Positions 38,328-50,458 of a stretch of 64,000 nt of DNA are shown here, one piece after another. Origin of the DNA: Mrakia gelida (taxonomy: Eukaryota; Basidiomycota; Tremellomycetes; Cystofilobasidiales; Mrakiaceae); contig BRON01000001.1 of NCBI GenBank assembly GCA_024345305.1, forward strand, positions 1,612,001 to 1,676,000, in the 5' to 3' direction. The notes under the pieces were generated by a model. It saw nothing but the letters and a program-made list of their open reading frames with translations, was not told the origin of the DNA and did not search any database. Position numbers and translations under genes: made by a program. Within the stretch, counting starts at the first letter, position 1; every line of letters starts with the position of its first letter.

Positions 38328-40609
38328 ATGGCTTCAGTCCCCCTCCTGTCCTCCGCCGAGGAGGCTGAAGAGTACGACCTTCTTCCCGCCCCTTCCACCT
38401 CCTCCTCCTCCTCCTCCTCACCTCCTCACTCTCAGTCCCGCCGTCGCTCTTCAGGATCAGGATCCAGACTATCGTGGCTACCTGATGTACAAACCAAACT
38501 CGGAGGGAGTCTCGCTTTAGCTGCTGCTGTCGTCGTTGGACTGGTGGGAGGCCGGATTCTGTGAGCTCAGCTCTCCTTCCTTTTGTTTGCCCTCCCTCGC
38601 TCGACCTTCCTCCCGGAAGTCTTGCCCCCATGCTCATGAAAGGAAACATCCAACTGACAGATATCCATTCTTCACCGTCCCATCGCAGTCTTCCTTCGTC
38701 TTCTCTCCTACCTCTCCTCCCTCCATCGTCCTCCTCCCCGTCCGGCTCATCTCCCAATCCCTTCACCCTCCCCGGTCTCATCCTCAACCGACCCATTCTT
38801 CCACCAGAAGCAAAGGTCGACGAGCCTTGGGGATGGTACGATAAAGTCAGATGGAAGCCCATCCCTTCTCTGACGTCCCTTGCGTCTGGAGAGGGAAGGT
38901 TGACGAGGAGAGACGGGGACGGGTTGGACGGCGACGCCGAGCAGGAGGAGCCATCGTTGCTCGAGGAGCTCAAGCTCGCCCACGAGAGAGGAGTCGTTCC
39001 GGAGGGGTGGAGTGATTGGGGAGTTAACAAGACGTACGCTCTGTCGTTCTCCTCTCCGCTCGAGGTTCTCGAGAGACGTTCACTGAATCGACCTTCCCAT
39101 CGCGTCGCTTTCTCGTTCAGCATCCTCGGGATCGGAGATTCTCTGATCCGAAACAACCTCCTGTTCTTTTCGCAGCACATCGCTCAAGATATAGGGAGGT
39201 ATGTCGTTCCCTTTCGTGACGAGCAGGGGTCTCTGTGGTCAGACTCGCACGCTCAGGGAATGATCAACGTCCCGGTGGTGAATCTCAAGCTGTGAGTCGC
39301 ATTTCTTCTCTCTTTCCTTCAAGAACGAAGCTGACCTCTTAGTTTGTCCTTCAGGCTCAACTTCTTTCACATGGGGATGATCGAGTCGCCCACGGTTCGT
39401 CCTCTCTTCGTCGCTGCTCTCGTTCTCGACGCGTCTGACCCCAGTCTTCCCTCTTCTCTCTCTCTCTCTCTCTCTCGCAGCCAGGGTTCTTCGTCAACGA
39501 GAGCCTTCCTCAGAACTTCGAAGAGAAGCTCGCCAACGTCTTCATCCCCGCTCTCGACGACCCCAAAGGGCTCAACGGTCGGGTGCCCGATCTGATCATC
39601 TTCGAGAGGTCGGTCAGCTCGTTTCGTTCGTCGTTCTTCGTTCCCCTCACTGACCTCCCCTTACTCAGTCTCTCCTGGGACCTCGTCCTCCTCAGCAGTA
39701 TTGCCGTGAACGCTGGAGATCGCAGATTCGGAGGACGACCGATGGACGACATCGAACTGGAATTCCTTCGCGGAAGGATCGTCTCCGTTCTCGGTCTCCT
39801 CAGGAGGACCTTCCCTACGAGTAAAGTGAGTTGACTCCATTGACGCTCTTTCGAAGCGACTGGAGCTCACCTACCCCTTCGTCTCAGATCGTCATCCAAA
39901 CTCCTCACCTTGGAGCAAAACCACCGGACGCTAACTTTTCGCCCATCAGGAAGTACCAACAGGTTCGTCTGTGCCTTCTTCCTCTTGTTCCTCTCGCGCG
40001 CGAATACGGACTGACCGGCTTCTCTCTCGACTGGGGTGCAATAATCAGGCTCAGATCATGGCCTCCATCGCTCTCGAAACGGGTCTCGACCTCTTCGACT
40101 GGGGACGAATCGTTTCTTCTCTCAGCCACGAGTTGACCGATGGACTTCACTTTCGACCTGGTGCTGCTACATGGATTTGGGTGAGTTTTTTCTCTCCCTT
40201 TTCCGAAGACGCTCGTTCGTCCTTGATCTTCCGCTGACACGACACTGCTCTTCTTCCTCTCGATCGCTCTTTCGCGCACACACAGGGCGAGATGGTTCGT
40301 CGACGCGTCCTCTCCCTTGCTCGTCCTCTCTCTTTTTTCTCGCCGTTCTGACTGACCTTCACGCTCTCCTTCTTTCGACTTTGATCTCTTCAGGTCCTCT
40401 ACTACCTCCGCGAAGCCGCTCGGTTCAAGACCTCTCCTCCTCCTCCAGCACCAGCGTCGGACACACCTCCCTCCCCTCGCCTCTCCCAAGAGGATCTCAT
40501 TCGGTCCTACGCTCAACCGAAACAGGATCACAAGCAACCCTGGCGTCGGACGCTTCCGGAGAAGGAGGTGGGGAGCTTGGAGGCGGCGATGAGGTTGCTC
40601 TCGAAGTAG
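38328..40609 (+). CDS. Type II membrane PC-esterase/TBL-like protein (putative glycan O-acetyltransferase)
   Basis: Start MASVPLLSSAEEAEEYDLLP at 38328, a Ser-rich cytosolic tail, one membrane anchor (GGSLALAAAVVVGLVGGRIL), then a lumenal part. The PC-esterase/SGNH block starts with FSILGIGDSLIRNNLLFF (GDS motif with Arg-Asn following) and continues with DEQGSLWSDSHAQ, FFHMGMIESP, FVNESLPQNFEEKLANVF and PDLIIFE. SLSWDLVLLSSIAVN, IVIQTPHLGAK and GLDLFDWGRIVSSLSHE then HELTDGLHFRP follow; the late D-x-x-H (TDGLH) is the expected catalytic Asp/His pair. It ends EKEVGSLEAAMRLLSK at TAG 40607-40609. Plant TBL proteins and fungal capsule O-acetylation proteins share this layout, so a Golgi role in cell-wall glycan acetylation is inferred, not shown. 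About nine introns are present, one containing a long CT repeat (about 39455-39476). Confidence 0.7.
39455..39476 (+). repeat. (CT)n run forming an intron pyrimidine tract
   Basis: A run of roughly ten CT units directly before the CGCAG acceptor of an intron in the PC-esterase-like gene. Likely length-variable; it doubles as the polypyrimidine tract. Confidence 0.7.
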
Positions 40610-42038
40610 GAAGACGCGTTGACCGAGAGTGGTGTGCGTGGACGCGTCTCGATCTCTTTATCACGTACCTCGTAGACTTCGTTATATTTATCTCTGCTCT
40701 GCTGGTACTAGAGTACTCTTCCTTTCTTCTGACAAGCGAGCAAAGTCGATTGAACGGCGTTTTGCTAGGGACGAAGCGGAAGCAAGTTGATCTCGAGCTT
40801 CGACTCCTCTTCTTGAGAGTGAGCGCTGCGATCGACCACATGCATTGTTGGAAGTAGCAGACGATGGAGGATCGAAAGTACAGGAGATTAATAGAGCAAG
40901 CGTGTCTCGCCATAGGCTGGCCTTCGTCTGTGAACTAGGTCGACATATTTCGGATTCGGCCAGGTCCTAGGATCGGAGAGGGTTGGAGGGAACAGTGAGC
41001 GCCCTCGAAGACCACTTCGCTCAACCTCCTCCTCCTCCCCGCGCTTACCTCGGCTTGCCTTCGTATCAACGCGCAACTCTTCGCCGCCACGCGCTACAGC
41101 AACACCATATCTTTCAAATCAATCCAATCCTGCCTCGAGGAACCTGTCTCTGATTCGTCATCGCCCGTCAACCTCTCGTCGGACCCTCCTCCGTCGCCCT
41201 GCTCTCCCTCGCGCTCCCTCCCACGCTGCCTCTCTTTCTCGTGCCGGACGCTCGAGAATAGACCGATCCAATACTTCCCTCGGGGTTTTGGCAACAACAG
41301 GTCCCATACGCCTCGAACTGAAGGCGGTTTGCTAATCGATTAGATCGATTCTGCCATCTGCGACTCTGCCGACCAACCTCCCTCGCTCGACCCACGATGT
41401 TGAGTCTATATCCAACTCTTCTGTCTCTCCATCGTGCTACAGGAGCACAAGGTACGTCCACACGCCCTCTTCCTGCACACCGAGCTTTGCACGAGGAGCT
41501 GTATGGAGTCCAATCAAAGGAAGAAGAGTTAGATTGCTCTAGCTCGAGAGACGCGTCCGCGGATCAACCTCTAGACGGCTCGCAAAATCTCCTGGTGAGC
41601 TCTTCTTTCACACAGGTCTTCCTTTTGATCTACTCGAGCTGATCCACCTCTTTTCCCCCTTCCCTACAATACTTTTTTCCACCAGACGCGTCTCAAAAGT
41701 CGGATCCGGCGTCCTATCTGCCGCTCGCTCAAATTCGAAAGGGCGACTCTTCCCTCCTCGAAATAGACTCGCCCTGCGTCCTTCCTTCGACCCACACGTA
41801 CACTTCCCTCTGAGGCCCATGCTTCACCCAATCTAAACAGGCAGCGCGAGGTACTCCTTTTCATTTCATTCGAGCAGAGGGAGTGTGGGCACTCATGAGC
41901 TTCGGATCGGGGCGAGAGCGAGGGCTGAGTTGGACCTTTCCTGGTTCGTTCGCTCTTTTTCCCTTCCAACCACCTCGACAACTTTCTCTTCTCACTTTCT
42001 AGCTGGACGCTTCTCTTCGAACCGGATCAGCAGTAACC
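40610..42038. other. Long upstream region of the OPT gene with 5' UTR introns and a possible small gene
   Basis: About 1.4 kb. Up to about 41050 nothing is recognised. From ATG 41398 (MLSLYPTLLSLHRATGAQ) a frame stays open to a GTGAGC donor at about 41595. An acceptor CACCAG lies at about 41690, and the following exon ends either TLPSSK-stop or, in the other phase, CVLPSTHTYTSL-stop, so a small protein is conceivable but not proven. An AACAG acceptor then defines a 10-nt piece (41841-41850) before a GTACTC donor. That last intron ends CTTTCTAG at 42002, 37 nt before the OPT start codon, and so is a 5' UTR intron of the transporter. Confidence 0.35.
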
Positions 42039-45000
42039 ATGGCCACCAACTACAACGAGAAGACCGAGGCGGAGAAGGAGACCGTGAACGTCAACGTCCT
42101 TGGAGTCGATAACACTTCGACGGCAATTCCTGATTACTCTGATGAGAAGAAGGAGGGTGGATTCGAGGCCAGAACTGTTCGTACCTTCCCTTCGCTTTAC
42201 TCCATATCTCACCGATTGGTAGCTGACCGTCGATTGCTTCTTCGCCTTCGCAGGGAGAAGTCACTGCTCTCGCTGTCGAGTCCGACTTGACCATCCTTTC
42301 CCACGATGTCGACGCCGTTTACGATCGAGCTATCTTGCTGAGCGTCGACGAGGTCACCGAGATTCTGGAGCACGCTTGGATGGAGCATCACGACGACCCT
42401 AACTTTCCCATGGCTGTCAGAGCTAAGATCGAGGTTAGTTCTCGAACAATCGACTTCGCTCCGTTTCTTCGTTCCTATTCTCATCTCGCCGTGCTCACTC
42501 CCCCTTCTCTCCTTCTCCTCGTCCTCCAGTACTTCCTCTCCGGAGATGCCTCGACCCTCGAGAACTACGAGCTCTTGCTGGAGGAGATGAAGATCGGTGA
42601 GCTTCACAGCTTCCTTCTCGGTTCGCGGCTAACCTCTTTTCCGACGCGTCTCGCTGACTCGATGCCCTGTCTCTTCCCTTTCTGCAGAGGCCGCTTTGAT
42701 CCGATTCTCTTCTCCTTACCCTGAGGTCCGAGCTGTCGTTCCCTGGTACGTACTCTCATCGATCTCAAGCGAAGCGAACGACTCGCGACTTCAACGATCT
42801 CGAGCTGACCTTCGCTGCCTCCGCTCGTCTCTTTCTCTCTCCTCAGCGTCGACAACTGGGAGCTCCCCGTCAGCACTTTCCGAGTTTGGTTCATGGGAAC
42901 TCTGTGAGTAATCACTCTTCTCCTCCGTCTCGCTCTCTCGCTTCGCGACTTTCCGCCGCTGACTCTCGACTCGTCGGTTTACTTTCCCTCCCCTCTCAGT
43001 TGGTGTGGACTCGGATCTTTCATCAACCAGTTCTTCTCGATCAGGCAGCCCGCTTTCACGCTCTCCGTCAACGAGGTTCGCCATCCTCCAGCTACCCATT
43101 CCCTCGCTCTCTTTCCGTTCCTCCTCGTTCAAAGACTTACCGTCCCTCCTCGTTTTCCCTTCGTCCTCGCAGGTCCAGCTCCTTACTTTCCCCTTGGCCA
43201 AGTTCCTCGAGAAAGTCCTGCCCAAGAAGACTTTCCGACTCTTCGGATACAACGCGACTCTCAACCCTGGACCCTTCAACGAGAAGGAACACATGTGGGT
43301 CGCCATCGTCGACGCTTTGAGCGACGCGCCTCTCTCCCTTCCCTCGCTGACTTTCTTCTTCTTCTTTTTCCTCTTCACCAGGCTCCTCACCATTATGGCC
43401 AACACTGGTCTCTTTGCTCCCTACTCTACCAACGTCTTGATCACCCAGACTCTTCGTGAGTCTCTCCCTTTCCGTCATCCCGTCCTCGAACGTCGGACGC
43501 AAACTCACTTGCCTCGTCTTCCTTCTCTCAGCCATGTTCTACGGTCAGGCTTGGGCTTCGAACTTCGGATACCAGATCCTCACTGGTCTCTCGATCCAGC
43601 TCATCGGTTTCGGGTTCGCTGGAATGTGCCGACGATTCATCGTCTACCCTGAGCGTGAGTCCGATTGAACGACGAGAACGAGAGCGAAAGGAGAAGAGAC
43701 GCGAGCTGACCTTCTTTTCCTTCGTCTTTAACGTTCAGACTGTATCTGGCTCTTCAACTTGTCGACCATCGCTTTGAACAAGTCCTTCCACGACAAGACC
43801 AACATCGGTGAGTCACCTCTCGAGCCTCGACTCGCTTCTCATTCGAGCAGCGAGCTGGCCTCTTCCCTTGAGCGTCGACATCAAGCTGATCTTTCCCTAT
43901 TTCTTCTTTCCTCTCTCAGTCGCCAACGGATGGAAGATCTCGCGAATGAAGGTACGTCGACGGTGATCGCTCGATCTGTCGCGCTTTTCTTTTCGCGAAG
44001 AGCTGACCCTTTTTGTTTCTCCGACCCAGTTCTTCCTCATCGCCTTTTCTAGCATGTTTGTTTACTTCTGGCTTCCTGGATCTCTCTTCCAAGCGCTCTC
44101 CTACTTCAACTGGATCACTTGGTTCGCTCGTTTTCCTCCTCCTACTGCCCCTCGCTTTCGTGGCTAATCGTCCTCCCCCTTCCTTCCCTCAGGATCAACC
44201 CCACCTCCGTCGCCGTTATGGCCGTGTTCGGTACCATCTCCGGTGTTGGACTCAACCCCCTTCCCACTTTCGACTGGAACGTGAGTTTTGCTGGCCCTCT
44301 ATCTTCGCTTCGTTCCGACCTAACCTCTTCCCACTTCGTCAGATCTTCTACGGCTCCTTGGTCATCGTCTACCCCTTCTTCGCCACTCTCAACTCGTTCA
44401 TGGGTATGCTCATCTCGGCGCCGATTATCTTGGGTCTCTGGTACAGCAATCTCTTCGACACTGCGTACTTCCCTATGAGTGAGTCTCTGCCCTGGTTGTC
44501 GCACGGCTCGGAACGCGTCGCTGACCTCAGCTTTTTGACCTGCTTTCCTTCGCAGTCTCGAACCGTTCGTCTTCGTCTCTGTTCTTCGCCTCTCTCCTCT
44601 CTCGAAACTTAATCATCGACTTTCTCCCTCTGTTTTGATTCGCAGGTGTCTTCGCCAACGACGGAGGTCTCTTGTGGGTCGCCATTTCTTTCTCGTTTCG
44701 TCTTCGAGCGAGCCGCGTTGAACTGACGACCTCAACTCCTCTTTCTTCCTCAGCAACGTCACCAAGGTTCTTGATCAGGACACTAAGAGGCTCGATGTTG
44801 CCGCGTACGAGGCTTACTCTAAGCCCTACATGGTCAGCGCTCTCTCCCCGTTCTGCTCGCTCGCTCGACGCGTTTGACTGATCCTTTCGCCATCTCCTTC
44901 GCTGTCTTCTTTATCAGGCCGCTTCCAACTTGGTCCTCTACGCTGCCTTCTTCGCCATCTACACGGTATGTTACACTTTCGCGCTTCTGGACTGACAGAT

Positions 45001-47336
45001 CTCGCGCAGATAGATCTTCAGCTGACCCCTTCCTCTTCCTCTTCCCCTTCCCTTTCTTCTTTCGTTCCAGGCCACGATCATCCACACCGTCCTCTACCAC
45101 CGAAAGGAGATTGGAAATGGTTTCAAGGTCGCTTACAAGTCCATCCGCGCGGGAGAGAAGGGTAACGCGTCTTTCAAAGGTGTGTTCGAGAGGACAAAGA
45201 CCGCGCTCGAAGCGTTCGAAGACGTCGACTCACTCCACTACCCCTTCCTCTTGCTTCACCTCCTTAGACTACCATAACCAGGTCAGTCTCTTCTTCACTC
45301 CAAGATGTCCCTCGCAACCTCAGGCTGATCTCTTCTCTCGTTCGAACAGGCCATGATGCGATACCCCGAGGTCCCCGAGTGGTGGTTCTTGACCGCTACC
45401 GTTCTCGCCATCGTGAGTCAATCACTGGAAGAGCTTCCCTCGCATCTCGACGCGTCGAAACTGATACCTCGTTTCTCTCTATCCCTGCAGGTCTTGGGAG
45501 TCATCGGTCTCACCGTTTACCCCACTGAGTCGTCGGTCTCCTGCATTTTCTTTGGAAGTGAGTACCCCCAACGAACGGACGACTCTCTTTCTGAGCTGAC
45601 CCCACCTTTCCTCTTCTTCCCGTACCTTTCCCTCTTCCTGCTTCTCAGTCCTCCTCTGTATCGTTCTCGGTAAGTTCTCGCACAACGACGACGAACCCAA
45701 CCCTTCGTCGAGCTGACTTCTCTCCCTCCCTCCTCCTCCTTCCAGTCATCCCCATCGGAATCATCCTTTCTATCACTGGAGTGCAAGTCACCCTCAACGT
45801 CTTCGCTGAGTTCATCGGTGAGTCTCAGACGCGTCGCCGCAGCGAATCGAATCGAATCGGACCTGACGCGTCGCGGTCGCCGTCTCTTCCTTCCTTTCTT
45901 CCGTCTTCAAGGAGGATACATCTACTCTGGAAACGCCCTCAGCATGAACTACTTCAAGTCCTACGGAGTCATCACCACCCTCAACGCTCTCGCCTTCGCA
46001 CAAGACATGAAGCTCGCTCACTACATGAAGATCCCGCAGCGACAGGCCTTCGCCGTTCAGGTTTACGGAGCCGTCGTCGCCTGCTTCGTCTCTATCTCCA
46101 TCCTCAACTACCAGATGACGAAAATTCCTGGCGTATGCACTGCGGATCAGGTTGATCACTTCGTGAGCAGATTCTCTCCCATCACGTCGAGGCGAGACGA
46201 GATGAAGCCTGAACTGACTCCTTTCCTCGCGACAGATCTGCAACGGAGAGAACACCTTCTTCACTGCTTCCGTCTTCTGGGGAACTCTCGGACCCAAGCG
46301 AGTCTTCTCGGCTGGAGGAATCTACCCTTCCCTCCTTTGGGGATTCGGAGTTGGAGGTGAGCTCTTCCCAAAAGTCCAGACCGCGAGGCGAACGAACGAA
46401 CGCTGATATTCGACCCCACCTCCTCTTCTCTTTTCCAGCCATCCTTCCCATTGTGCCTTACTTCCTCGCTAAACGATGGCCTAGCAGCTGGGTTGCCAAG
46501 ATCCACGTTCCAGGTGAGTTACAACTTCTCACTCGCGTTGACCCTCGTCTTCGTTTCGAGCTCGCTGACCCTTCCTTCTTTCTTTTCCCCTCGTTTTTCT
46601 CTCTCGAATCAAAGTCATGCTCTACGGTGCTCTTGCCTGGGGTCCCTACTCCACCCTCGCCAACTACTGTGAGTCTCGATGACGAAAGGCGACGAAGAGG
46701 AAAGAAAGCGACGCGTCCGTTTCGAAGCTGACCTTCTCTCCTCTCTCTCTCTTTATAGGGCCGGGCTTGGTCGTCGCTTATCTCTTCCAAGTCCACATTA
46801 AGACCCGGTACCTTGCCTGGTGGTCGAAGTGTGAGTTTCAGATCTCCCCTTCGTCTTCCCGCTCTCGACGACGCGTCCGATCTCGTCTCGATCCGTTGTT
46901 GCACCGCGGTACTGACCTCCTCGCCTCTTCGTCTTTTCCGCGCAGACAACTACATTCTCGCTGTCGCTTTCGGGTCCGCTATCCCTATCTGTGGTGTGCG
47001 TAGACTCTCCTTCGCGATCTCCTACCCCGTACGCGTCGCACTCGTGGAACTGACCTCCTCCTTCCCGCCCCCCCTATCTCCTCTCAGATCCTCATCTTCG
47101 GAATCATCGAGAATCAAGAGTGGACTCCCGACTGGTGGGGTAACGTGAGTCGATTCCCCTCTTCGACCGGATTGAAAGAAGGAGAACGACGCGCCGCTGA
47201 CTTCCTCCTCTCGCCTCCCTTTCTCCCTCCTCCAGGACATCTCCTACGCGGGTTGCGACGGTCTGTCCTGCACTCGATTCGAGATCCCCGATATCGGATA
47301 CATCGGTCAGGCTCCCAGCACCGGTGGATGGTCGTA
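42039..47336 (+). CDS. Oligopeptide transporter (OPT family)
   Basis: Proton-coupled uptake of small peptides or glutathione at the plasma membrane. Start MATNYNEKTEAEKETV at 42039, a cytosolic N-terminus, then PYPEVRAVVP and PVSTFRVWFMGTLWCGLGSF. The family block NQFFSIRQPAFTLSV follows, then FPLAKFLEKVLPKK, FNEKEHMLLTIMANTG, CIWLFNLSTIALNKSFHD, WINPTSVAVMAVFGTISGVG, PLPTFDWNI, STLNSF-like LNSFMGMLISAPIIL, HYMKIPQRQAFAVQVYG, CNGENTFFTASVFWGTLGPKR, FFLAKRWP-like YFLAKRWPSSW and ALAWGPYSTLANY. The C-terminus ends PSTGGWS at TAA 47334-47336. All hallmark OPT motifs (NPG-like, KIPPR-like KIPQR) are present. About 25 introns of 55-100 nt interrupt it, the densest in the window. A broken partial copy lies at 50459-51230. 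Confidence 0.93.
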
Positions 47337-47935
47337 AAAGGTTAGTTTTTCTCTCCTCCCATTCCCGTTCTTCGCGCGTTCGTCGATCTGATCTCAGTCG
47401 CTGACCTCTTTCTCCCTCCCCCCTCTCCTTCCTAGATCTTCCCGTTTCCCAACGACCCCCGACCCCCCACGACTTCCCCTCTTCGTACTCTAGACTCTTT
47501 TCGTTTACGTTTCTGCTCTCTACTCGGTTTGCTTTCTTTCTTCTTCCTTCTTGGCTTTGCTTCTATTCATGATCAGCGTTGTATTCTCCCACAAATCTTC
47601 TCTTGTCCTCTTCATCCAGTCGAGAAAGGCACGAGATGCTGCCGCTCAGACAACGATATATACCTTCTCAAGTGGTAGAGCGGGATGAGGACGCTCGAAT
47701 CATGTTCTCTTCGAGGAGGCCTTCGACTTCGAGCTTCGAACGAGGATTCGACGCGACGCGTCGAAAAGGAGGAACCTCTTCGTTCTTTCCTTTCCCCCAT
47801 TCTTGGGTCGGGACCACCATGCCACAACAGCTTCAGAGCGTGCACTCGAGCTGCTGTTTTAGAAATCATAACAGTTCATATTCATTCGTTTCGTTCTCCT
47901 CTCAATCCCACCCTCCGCTCTCGTCGCGGGTTCCT
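47337..47935. other. Intergenic: OPT 3' UTR (spliced) and TFA1 3' flank
   Basis: About 600 bp between convergent genes. Immediately after the OPT stop a GTTAGT donor (47341) with a GCTGAC branch and CCTAG acceptor (about 47435) indicates an intron in the 3' UTR. A T-rich stretch at 47490-47570 is probably the polyadenylation region. No coding frame is supported. Confidence 0.45.
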
Positions 47936-50090
47936 TCACGAGTTGATCTCGGACCAGACTTCGAAGTAGGCCTGTCGAGTAGTTTACCGGAAGAAATTTG
48001 AGAGGTCAGCTTCGATGAGAGGAGAAGAGGAGGCGAAGAAGAAAAAGAGAGCAAACGACGAACAGTGTACTCGTCCGGGGTCATCCTCTCCTGATCCTCC
48101 TCGGTCACGTCCTCGAACGCCATCTGAGCTCCATCGACTGTGAAAGGAGAGCGGGAAAGAGGAAAGATAAGTCAGCCCTCGTCAAGCGAGCGACCGATAA
48201 AGACGAAACGAGAACTGACCAGAAACCATCCTCCTCTCCTCTCCTCCTCCTCCTCCTTCTTCTCCGCCGGTAGCCTCCTCCGCTGGGCTCCCTGACGTCC
48301 TCGCTCGCTTAGGTTCCAATCCAGTATCGGGCGAGGCGGCGTAGCTTGGTTCGCGAGAGGAGTAGGGGTTGGGGGCTGGAGGAGGCGGTGAACTCGATCG
48401 GTTTCGTGAGCGCTTGCCGTTCGAGTTGAAAGCGTCTTCGTCGTCGGAGGTGGGTTCTGGTTTGACGAGGAAGGAAGAGGAAGAGGGACCGGCACCGGAT
48501 GCGGAGCCTTGGGAGCGGAGGTTGGTGTAGTAGTCGTTGAGGGCTGGGAGTTTGAAGGAGAAAAAGGAGGAAGTCAGTTCGACGCGTTCGAAGACCGAGG
48601 GAAGCCAAGGCGATGGAACGAACCTTCGACACCCTTCTCATCAACCGCCTGCACCTCGTCGTCGTCGTTCGAGTAGGACATCCCAGCCTTCGAAGACTCT
48701 TGGGCGGCGTGGGTGATTCCGAGAGCGGTTCGTTGACCTGAGACGGTCGAGAACAGATGCCAGGAGGGGATGACGTTCTGGGTCCTGGACGAAAGCGAAG
48801 AAGAGAGAGTCAGACTGAGTTCTCAGGGAGGGAAGGGCAAGAGAGATGGAAAAGAGAAGACGAACCTCTGCTGAGCCGCAACCTTCGCTCGTTCGCTCGC
48901 CTTCTTCGCGTCGTCTCCATCGAACTGAAGCTCAACCTGAACCGACGTAGCAGACACGACCTCGGCGTCGATCCCACCTCGAGTGTTGGCTGCTAGCCAC
49001 TCCTGGATGTCGAACCTGAACTCGATCCAATCCAAGACGAACGAGAGCAGGTCAGTCCTCCGTCCGCGTCTCGTCGCACTCACTCTCCTTCGAGACCTTC
49101 CTAACGAGAAGAACGACGATGATGACCTCACACCGGGAAGATCATCTCACTCGTCTTCCTCAAACCCTCCTGAATCCAAGCCGTCTGACTGTTGAACATG
49201 GCCATCTTGTCCTCCGAACCTTTCACGTCCTCCTGCTCGTCGTTGTCCTCGAGTTCCCAGCCGCAGTTGTCGCAGAGCAGGTTTCCTTCGGGCGAGAAGT
49301 TGATGGGGATGTCAACGGGTAGATAGGTTCTCCGACAAGTCGGGTTGGAACAGATGTAACCTTTGTTCTCTTGCTCCTGCGAGGTGACGAGGGAGGGAGG
49401 GAGAAGGTTGAGGTGAGCTCGAGCAGAACCAGGAAAGGGACGACGGGAAAGAGACCAGCTCGAACTCACCGTTCTCAGCTTCTTGTCGAGAGACTTGTAC
49501 AAGGTATCCATCCTCCATCTTACTACGTCGCAGAACTCCTTGTGGTCGATCCAGTAGTAGGTTTTGGAGAGAGGACGGGCGTGAGGCATGATGGGTCCTT
49601 CCTTGTGCTCGTTTCGAGTGAAGCTGGACGATCAAAAGCAAGGGAAGGAGGTCTTGGTGAGCATTAGGTGTATGCGGAGATGCTTCTAAGAGTGAGGTCC
49701 GATGCAGTGTAGCGAGGATGCGGACGAGATATGGTAGAGGAAAGGGACGGAGAAGGAGGTGAGCTCACGTTTTGATCAACCGGTCTCCAAACAGAGGTCC
49801 TGCCACCTTCCCCAACTCCTTCACAGTAAGTCCAGTCGTAGCAGCTATCTCGTCATCTCGGAATCTGGAATGATTCGATCAAAGAAGGTGAGGAAGAGTC
49901 AGGAGTCAGCTCGAGCTCGCGGTGGTGGAGGAGGCGAGGAGGGAAGGAGAAGGGGAAGAGATTGAGCTCACGCTGGCTTCTTGAGAAGCTGGTCGAGCAG
50001 GATGATGGCCGAGGACTCGTAGAATGCTCGGCTGACGGTCTGAACAAAGATCTTGAGCGTCGCGGGATCGTACGTGGTGGAGGAGCTCAT
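47936..50090 (-). CDS. TFA1: Transcription initiation factor TFIIE, alpha subunit
   Basis: General RNA polymerase II factor that recruits and stimulates TFIIH. Start MSSSTTYDPATLKIFVQTVS at 50090. The extended winged helix reads RAFYESSAIILLDQLLKKP, FRDDEIAATTGLTVKELGKV and FGDRLIKT, then YYWIDHKEFCDVVRWRMDTL. The zinc ribbon follows, with CSNPTC...LLCDNCGWELED. The first knuckle is C-x4-C rather than the usual C-x2-C. Then come DKMAMFNSQTAWIQEGLRK, FDIQEWLAANTRGGID, VQVELQFDGDD, a Ser/Pro-rich acidic region (SGAGPSSSSSLVKPEPTSDD) and a tail, FEDVTEEDQERMTPDEYT, spliced to AYFEVWSEINS at stop 47936-47938. About seven introns are present. Confidence 0.92.
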
Positions 50091-50458
50091 GGCCGTCCCG
50101 TCGACAAGGAGCGAAACGAAAGAGCGAGCTCGAAGCTGACCTTCTTTGGGTCGCCAACGACGACGACGAGAACCAACAAACTCTCTCAAATCGGGTCTTT
50201 CTAGGTCTACTGACTAGTATCAATCTCATGGATGTCACGGAGCATCTTGTTCTCGCGACGGGAGGTTGAGGAATCGTTTTCCAAAGCTCGTGAGCTCGAC
50301 CGTTCCTTCTTCCTCCTCCACGTCTCTTCCCTACCTTGTTCTCTTATCAGGATCTCAAGGCCATCAGTCCTCGCCCTCTTTCCTCGCATCTTTGAGCTTT
50401 CCCGGTCGCCATCCTCTCAGGCTGTTCGACTGCCTTCCGTCTCGCCTCCGTTTGATCT
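50091..50458. other. Intergenic: TFA1 promoter and left flank of the OPT pseudogene
   Basis: About 370 bp. The part near 50091 is the TFA1 promoter. The frame from ATG 50235 (MSRSILFSRREVEES) runs toward the OPT-like segment but has no resemblance to the OPT N-terminus, so the duplicated part starts abruptly near 50459. Confidence 0.45.
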
